Assembly: GCA_963819855.1 (NCBI GenBank)
Contig: CAWFYC010000002.1
Span: 62,001-126,000, forward strand
DNA from: JAMXLO01 sp963819855
Lineage (GTDB): Bacteria > Pseudomonadota > Alphaproteobacteria > Acetobacterales > Acetobacteraceae
Reading direction: 5' to 3'
Length of the DNA stretch: 64,000 nt
This document shows positions 59,372-64,000 of the stretch, one piece after another (position 1 is the first letter of the stretch; the number at the start of each line of letters is the position of its first letter). The notes below the pieces were generated by a model. That model made no database searches. It had not been told where the DNA came from and worked only from the letters and a program-made list of their open reading frames with translations. A program made the position numbers and the translations under genes.

Positions 59372-60959
59372 AAACCCTTCGCACCCCCCAGAACAGTACC
59401 TGCGCGCATTTCACGAAATCGGTCAGGTCCTTGCGAATCGCCCACGGATAGTACCACTGCCCGATCGGCATGAACGGAATACTCTGGAACGCCTCCAACT
59501 GTATCTGCTCGCAGATCTTCTTCTGCTCCGCGGCGTCGCTCGTATCGAACCACTGATCCCGCAGCTCCTCCATCTTCGCGTCGGTCGGCCAGCCGAACCA
59601 GCCCTGCTTGCCGTTGCCGCGCAGCGGAAACGAGCTGCCGGGATTGGATGTGGCCAGTCCGCCCCACGTGGTGTGGAACACGTTCCAGCCACCCTGCGAC
59701 GGCGGATCCATCTTCGCCCGCCGCGCCACCAGCGTGCCCCAGTCCATCACCTGATAATCGACATTCAGCCCCAGCTTGCCGAACAGCTCGCGCGACACCT
59801 GCGACGGCGCGACCAGCGACGGCTGGTCGGACGGCGCCATCATCACGATCTTCTCGCCCTGGTAGCCGCTCTCCGCCACCAGCTTCTTCGCCTTCGCCAG
59901 TTCGCGCGGCGAGGTGAACGCCTCCATGCCCGCGTTATTCTCCATCGGCGAGTTTCCGGTGAAGAAGCCGACCGGATATTTGCCGAGGTCCGCCTGCTCG
60001 CCGACCCACGCGGTGACGTATTCCTGCTGATCGATCGCCGGCAGCAGCGCGCGCAGCAGTTTCGGATTGTCGAACGGTGGAAACAAATGATTGAACGCGA
60101 TGATCGCCAGCGCGCCCAGTGGGTCGTAGCGCGCGACATCGCATCCGGGAGTCTTGCGCAGCATCGGCAACAGGTCGAGGACCGGAAACTCCAGCCAGTC
60201 GACCTCGCCGGTCTGCAATGCCGCCGCCGCGGTGGCCGGGTCCGGCTGCACCAGCCATTCCACCCGCTCGAAGTTCACCACCTTGCCGCCGGAGAAATAC
60301 TCGGCCTTCTCCTGCCGCGGCACGTAGTCCGCGTTCTTCACATAGACTGCCTTCGAGCCGGCCTGCCATTCGTCGCGCTTGAAGATGAACGGCCCGGAGC
60401 CAACGTATTCCTTGATCTGTTCGCTCGCCGGCGTCTTCGCCATCCGCTCCGGCATCACGAAGCAGCCTTGAGAGCCCAGCGCATAGGTCATCTGCCGGAA
60501 CCGCTTCTTCAGCCTGATCTGGAAGCGCTTGTCGTCGAGTGGCTTCATCTCCGCGGTCTGCGCGGCAAGCTGCTGGCCGAATGGATTCTTCACCGCCCAG
60601 CGCGCGATCGAGGTGGTGCAGTCGACCCCTCGCACCGGCACGCCGTCGGTGAACTTCAAACCGTCGCGCAAGGTGAACGTCCAGGTGAGTTCATCCGACG
60701 ACACCTCGTGACCCGCGCACATCTGTGGCTGGCCGATCAGGGCGTCGTTGATGCCGTACAGCGTATCCCACACCATGTAGCCGTGGTTCGTTGCCACCGT
60801 TGCGGTGGTCCAGATCGGATCCGGGTTCGCCAGATCCGCCTGCGGCACGAAGTGCAGCACCTTGGCCGAGGCACCTTGGGCGATGGCGGGACGCGCAAGT
60901 CCCGTCGTGCCGATCGCCGCCAGTGCGGCTCCACTCGCCAGCAGATTCCTGCGTCGCAT
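59370..60959 (-). CDS. ABC transporter substrate-binding protein, family 5 (peptide/nickel type)
   Basis: A 529-aa periplasmic binding protein. The leader MRRRNLLASGAALAAIGT has the twin-arginine form (RRxxLL), so Tat export is possible. The mature chain shows MVWDTLYGINDALIGQPQMC, ELTWTFTLRDGLKFTDGVPV and the GSGPFIFKRDEWQAGSKAVY segment that mark SBP family 5 (oligopeptide, dipeptide, nickel or glutathione). No permease or ATPase genes follow. It starts ten bases after the stop of an upstream 2OG oxygenase, forming a two-gene unit in which the protein may bind the oxygenase substrate. Confidence 0.92.
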   Translation of the reverse strand: MRRRNLLASGAALAAIGTTGLARPAIAQGASAKVLHFVPQADLANPDPIWTTATVATNHGYMVWDTLYGINDALIGQPQMCAGHEVSSDELTWTFTLRDGLKFTDGVPVRGVDCTTSIARWAVKNPFGQQLAAQTAEMKPLDDKRFQIRLKKRFRQMTYALGSQGCFVMPERMAKTPASEQIKEYVGSGPFIFKRDEWQAGSKAVYVKNADYVPRQEKAEYFSGGKVVNFERVEWLVQPDPATAAAALQTGEVDWLEFPVLDLLPMLRKTPGCDVARYDPLGALAIIAFNHLFPPFDNPKLLRALLPAIDQQEYVTAWVGEQADLGKYPVGFFTGNSPMENNAGMEAFTSPRELAKAKKLVAESGYQGEKIVMMAPSDQPSLVAPSQVSRELFGKLGLNVDYQVMDWGTLVARRAKMDPPSQGGWNVFHTTWGGLATSNPGSSFPLRGNGKQGWFGWPTDAKMEELRDQWFDTSDAAEQKKICEQIQLEAFQSIPFMPIGQWYYPWAIRKDLTDFVKCAQVLFWGVRRV

Positions 60960-60969
60960 GCCCGCCTCC

Positions 60970-61953
60970 TTATGCCACCAGATCTTTCTGAATCTTCGGA
61001 TCGTAGTTCGCGTCGTACCAGTATTCCTGCCACGCCGAATAGGTGATCGCTTCCCAGCGTGGCGGATTGTCCGGGCCGCGACAGGTCGGCAGGCATGCGA
61101 TCACCTGGTCGAACTGCGGACCGAGGAAGAACGGTATGGCATAACGGTGCCGCCCCACCGGCGGCAATGCGCGATGCGGCGTGGACTTGAACCTTCCGTT
61201 GCTCCAGCGCTTCATCATGTCGCCCGAGTTCACCGCGAACGAACCCGGAATGAACGGCACGTCGAACCATTCGCCTGAGGCCATGCGCACCTGCAGGCCA
61301 GGCACCTCGGTCTGCGCCAGGAAGGTCAAGAAGCTGCTGTCGGTGTGCGGCGCGATGCCGAACTGGTTGGCCGCGGCCGGCACCGGCGGGTAGTGCGACA
61401 GGCGAAGGGTGAACTGGCTCTGCCGAAATGCCTCGTCGAACCAGTCCGGCGGCAGGTCGAGCGCCACGGCAATCGCCGGCAGCATGCGGCACGCGAACGC
61501 GTCCATGGTATCGGCGTAGTCGAGCGCGTGGCGATGGAACTCCGGCAGCATGTCCTCGTCCGGCCACACATTGGCACCGACGAAACGCCGGCCCGAACGG
61601 CGCAACGGATCGTCCGGCGAACGCTCGCGCTTGATGAAGAAGGCCTCGTTCAGGTCGGGTTGGTCGTTGCGGTTGACGTCCGACGTCCACACCGCGTAGC
61701 GGCCCATCGCCATGTAGCCGTTGTTGTGCTCGTTCAGCCGCAATGCCAGCTTGTCGGCCATCGGCAGCTCATGCAGCCGCTTTGCCTCGCCGAAGGTCCG
61801 CGCGATCAGCGATTGCGGCACGTCGTGGCCGGTGAGGACCAGGAAGCCCACGGTGGTGAGCGCGTCGTGCACCTGACGCGCGGTCGCCTGCAATGCGCCA
61901 GGCCGGCCAGCCAGATAGTCCGCGACGTCGATGACCGGGATGGCGCTGGTCAT
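60970..61953 (-). CDS. 2-oxoglutarate/Fe(II)-dependent oxygenase, isopenicillin N synthase-like
   Basis: A 327-aa oxygenase of the IPNS/2OG-Fe(II) superfamily with a DIOX_N-like N-terminus (IPVIDVADYLAGRPGALQAT and VGFLVLTGHDVP). The iron triad is visible: His and Asp in FGIAPHTDSSFLTFLAQTEV and the distal His in RFKSTPHRALPP, followed by RYAIPFFLGP with the 2-oxoglutarate-binding Arg-x-Ser-type region. It would hydroxylate or cyclise a small molecule. It lies just upstream of a peptide-type binding protein and is divergent from the TMEM175-like gene across 105 bases. Confidence 0.9.
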   Translation of the reverse strand: MTSAIPVIDVADYLAGRPGALQATARQVHDALTTVGFLVLTGHDVPQSLIARTFGEAKRLHELPMADKLALRLNEHNNGYMAMGRYAVWTSDVNRNDQPDLNEAFFIKRERSPDDPLRRSGRRFVGANVWPDEDMLPEFHRHALDYADTMDAFACRMLPAIAVALDLPPDWFDEAFRQSQFTLRLSHYPPVPAAANQFGIAPHTDSSFLTFLAQTEVPGLQVRMASGEWFDVPFIPGSFAVNSGDMMKRWSNGRFKSTPHRALPPVGRHRYAIPFFLGPQFDQVIACLPTCRGPDNPPRWEAITYSAWQEYWYDANYDPKIQKDLVA

Positions 61954-62058
61954 GGTGGGATCCTTGCCGTTCGGACCGGCACTATGCCGCGTGCCGCGTC
62001 AGGGCGACAGAGCCTCGCATCGGTTGCGGCGCCTGATCGTCCGATGGAAGCTGCCGGC

Positions 62059-62688
62059 ATGACGACACATTACAATCGAGTGGCTGGACGCAGCGTCGAG
62101 CGGCTCGCGGCGCTCAGCGACGGCGTATTCGCGGTAGCGATGACGCTGCTGGTGCTCGACCTGCACGCGCCGGCGGCCGAGGCGGTGCACAGCGAAGCGG
62201 ATTTGTGGGCCGCGCTGGTGGCGCTGGCGCCTCGGCTGCTGATTTACCTGCTGAGCTTCCTGACGCTGGGCATCTTCTGGGTCGGTCAGCAGACCCAGCT
62301 CAATTACCTGGCGCAAAGCGATCGACATCTCACCTGGCTGCATCTGACATTTCTGTTCGCGGTGGCGGTGATGCCGTTCTCCACCGCACTGATGGCGGAG
62401 TTCATCGCCTATCGCGTCGCGCTGCTGGTGTACTGGGCGAACCTGGCGCTGTTCGGCGCGCTGCTGTTCGCGACCTGGCGGTACGCGGAACACGCGCGGC
62501 TGGTGAAGTCAGACGCGCCGGCTGATCTTTGCGCCGGACTGGAGCGTCGCGTGGTCATCGCCCAATCGCTTTATGCGTTCGGTGCGCTGCTGTGCGTGTT
62601 CGATACCCGCTGGAGTCTCGGGTTCATCGTGCTGGTGCAGCTCAACTACGCCATCGCGCCGCGCCTGCCGTTGTTGTCGCGGCTATAG
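62059..62688 (+). CDS. TMEM175 (DUF1211) family potassium channel-like protein
   Basis: A 209-aa six-helix membrane protein of the TMEM175 family. The first helix carries VERLAALSDGVFAVAMTLLV, which keeps the SDG of the FSDG signature that forms the pore constriction in these potassium channels. Helix 3-4 text includes FLTLGIFWVGQQTQLNYLAQ. Bacterial members form tetramers with one six-helix unit per subunit, consistent with the length. GGAAG lies eight bases before ATG 62059. It is a single gene; ion selectivity cannot be judged from sequence. Confidence 0.85.
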   Translation: MTTHYNRVAGRSVERLAALSDGVFAVAMTLLVLDLHAPAAEAVHSEADLWAALVALAPRLLIYLLSFLTLGIFWVGQQTQLNYLAQSDRHLTWLHLTFLFAVAVMPFSTALMAEFIAYRVALLVYWANLALFGALLFATWRYAEHARLVKSDAPADLCAGLERRVVIAQSLYAFGALLCVFDTRWSLGFIVLVQLNYAIAPRLPLLSRL

Positions 62689-62842
62689 CGGAGCGCAATT
62701 ATGACAGGTGTCAAAGCGGGCTGCGGAAGCCCAGATGAACTTCACAGAACAGAGAGAAAACCACATTACCGTTGTAATCCCCGCAACGACGGAGGCAAGT
62801 TCCGGCCGCGACAAACAATCGATAATACCGGAGGAAACAGTC

Positions 62843-63370
62843 ATGTCCGACCGCCATCACGAGCCTCCTGCACGTCCCGAACGGCCGCGGCCGAAGCTTG
62901 CGGACAAGAAGCTCGAGCTGAAAGAGGCGAAGATCGAAAAGATCGAAGCCAAGGAACACAAGGACTTCAAGCAGGAGAAGCTCGAAAAGAACGAGGCCAA
63001 GGAGCACAAGGACGCCAAGCACGAAAAGGTTGAGAAGAACGAGGCCAAGGAACACAAGGACGCCAAGGTCGAGAAGGTCGAGAAGAACGAGCTGAAGGAA
63101 CACAAGGACGCCAAGCTCGAGAAAGTCGAGAAGAACGAGGTCAAGGAATTTTCCAAGCTCGAGCAGGGCGAGAAACCGCAAGGCAAGGAGAAGGATGGCA
63201 AGGAGATCTTCGAAGGTCCCGGCACCAACCCTGGCGACCCGGTCGAGCAGCGTATCGCCACGCTGGAACAGAGCGTCGCCTCCCTGCAGCACTTCATTAC
63301 CACAAATCAGCGCCCCGACCTGAGCCAGGGCGCATTGTCCGGGGAGACTGACGCACCGTCCCGCGATTGA
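62843..63370 (+). CDS. Lys/Glu-rich tandem-repeat protein
   Basis: A 175-aa, highly charged protein. After a proline-arginine-rich start (MSDRHHEPPARPERPRP) come about five 16-residue repeats of the form EAKEHKDAKVEKVEKN (residues 35-115), predicted to be a single continuous helix. The C-terminal part has a coiled-coil-like VEQRIATLEQSVASLQHF and a RPDLSQGALSG tail. No signal peptide. GGAGGAA precedes ATG 62843; the longer frame is unsupported. The next gene starts seven bases after the stop and looks ATP-grasp-like, so the repeats could be modified by it, or the protein could be a structural/stress helix. Function unknown. Confidence 0.8.
   Translation: MSDRHHEPPARPERPRPKLADKKLELKEAKIEKIEAKEHKDFKQEKLEKNEAKEHKDAKHEKVEKNEAKEHKDAKVEKVEKNELKEHKDAKLEKVEKNEVKEFSKLEQGEKPQGKEKDGKEIFEGPGTNPGDPVEQRIATLEQSVASLQHFITTNQRPDLSQGALSGETDAPSRD
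62945..63184 (+). repeat. five tandem 48-bp repeats inside the Lys/Glu-rich gene
   Basis: Units start at 62945, 62993, 63041, 63089 and 63137, each 48 bases (16 codons), with the common text GAGGCCAAGGAACACAAGGA. The second and third units are nearly identical, the last is the most diverged. The codon-exact period shows the array arose by in-frame duplication. Confidence 0.9.
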
Positions 63371-63377
63371 TCACCGC

Positions 63378-64000
63378 ATGGTCATGGTTTTCTGCGAGGA
63401 CTTCGATCACGCCGCGCTCTGGGCAGCGAACCGGCTGCGCGGGCGCGGCGTCGACGTTGACCTGATAACCGGAGCCGATCTCGCGGCAGCGGAGCGCTGG
63501 GACCATCGGCTTGGCGTGGCAGGCACCACCATCGCGATCCAGCTCGGCGATGGCCGTTGCGTGACCGGCGACGAAACGTCTGGCGTGCTCAATCGCCTCT
63601 CGTACCTGCCCGCGGCATGGCTGCAGCGCATCGGCGGGGCCGACCGCGACTATGCGTTGCAGGAGATGTACGCGCTGTATCTGAGTTGGCTGCACGCATT
63701 GCCCGGCCCGGTGATGAACCCGCCTCAGCCGCAGGGTCTGTGCGGCAACTGGCGGCATCCATCGGTGTGGATGCTGCTGGCGGGTCGCGCCGGATTGCCG
63801 GTGCCTGCGTATCGTCAAACCAGCGATGACGACCCCACGCTGACCTGGCAGCAGCGGACGACGCCCGCGCCGCTGACCGCATTCGCCGTCGGCCGGCACG
63901 TCGTGGCGCCGCCGGCGCTGCCGATCGTGCTGCACGATGCCTGCCGCCGTCTTGCCCGGTCCGCCGGCGTCACGTTGCTCGGTATCGATTTTGTACCGAC
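63378..64000 (+). CDS. ATP-grasp-like protein (incomplete at window end)
   Basis: The frame is open from ATG 63378 to the window edge (207 codons). The start MVMVFCEDFDHAALWAANRL is a Rossmann-like strand-helix. Then SGVLNRLSYLPAAWLQRIGG, DRDYALQEMYALYLSWLHAL, PGPVMNPPQPQGLCGNWRHP and AGRAGLPVPAYRQTSDD follow a pattern I associate with the pre-domain of ATP-grasp ligase-like proteins; the closing LLGIDFV resembles the metal-site GxDF of that fold. The ATP-binding domain itself may lie beyond the window, so the assignment is tentative. It is seven bases after the Lys/Glu-repeat gene and surely co-transcribed with it. Confidence 0.6.
   Translation, partial: MVMVFCEDFDHAALWAANRLRGRGVDVDLITGADLAAAERWDHRLGVAGTTIAIQLGDGRCVTGDETSGVLNRLSYLPAAWLQRIGGADRDYALQEMYALYLSWLHALPGPVMNPPQPQGLCGNWRHPSVWMLLAGRAGLPVPAYRQTSDDDPTLTWQQRTTPAPLTAFAVGRHVVAPPALPIVLHDACRRLARSAGVTLLGIDFVP

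Noticed and set aside
62945..63184. Regular 48-bp repeats considered as a CRISPR array
   Set aside because: The repeats are directly adjacent with no spacers and stay in one reading frame, so they encode a protein repeat.

Overview
The window is high-GC, densely packed chromosomal DNA from an alphaproteobacterium, most likely Rhodospirillales (Acetobacteraceae-like). This is inferred from a SAM-II riboswitch in front of metZ, metW beside metZ, hslV-hslU, a ChbG/HpnK-type deacetylase, FlgO-type and PEP-CTERM proteins, and many stand-alone catabolic enzymes of the amidohydrolase, CaiB/BaiF CoA-transferase and old-yellow-enzyme types. No rRNA, tRNA, CRISPR array or replication origin was seen.

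Layout. 0-9 kb: a DUF1501/DUF1800 pair, a divergent oxyR with both redox cysteines, a RidA protein, an unrecognised 507-aa protein, an ICMT-like membrane protein, and a CmcJ-type oxygenase coupled to a BadH-like dehydrogenase. 9-20.5 kb: an MFS carrier, a tyrosinase followed by a DUF2182 membrane protein, hslVU, a three-gene lipid-linked glycan set (GtrB-like transferase, polytopic membrane protein, deacetylase), then metW and metZ with a SAM-II riboswitch between them. 20.6-28 kb: a catabolic block (PEP-mutase-like lyase, amidohydrolase, aldo/keto reductase, iron alcohol dehydrogenase, CoA transferase) interrupted by an intact MntA/HepT toxin-antitoxin pair, then an ABC permease with no partner genes in the window. 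28-34 kb: a surface-polysaccharide block (GT2, pyruvyl transferase, methyltransferase-glycosyltransferase fusion) and a membrane GAF sensor.

33.8-39.7 kb is a decayed accessory zone: a transposase-like scrap, a frameshifted PEP-CTERM protein, a phage terminase remnant, three lipoproteins (one FlgO-like), a DUF72 protein, and a second MntA/HepT pair whose hepT has a 13-nt deletion. 39.8-44 kb carries an aromatic amino acid operon (chorismate mutase, hisC, tyrC) divergent from metX, which is frameshifted here. 44-53 kb: SDRs, an HD-domain protein and a second catabolic block (amidohydrolase, GFA enzyme, TetR, CMD protein, MetE-like enzyme, Zn-alcohol dehydrogenase, old yellow enzyme). 53-64 kb: a phospholipase-D-like protein divergent from a DUF2278 protein, an EmrB-type exporter, an aldo/keto reductase, a GxxExxY gene framed by inverted repeats, a peptide-type binding protein with a 2OG oxygenase, a TMEM175-like channel, and finally a Lys/Glu-rich tandem-repeat protein directly followed by an ATP-grasp-like gene cut by the window end.

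Several dispersed inverted-repeat families sit between genes. Three single-base frameshifts (metX, the PEP-CTERM gene, a TetR gene) suggest either assembly indels or real gene decay. The strongest candidates for something new are the repeat-protein/ATP-grasp pair at the right end and the PLD/DUF2278 divergent pair.
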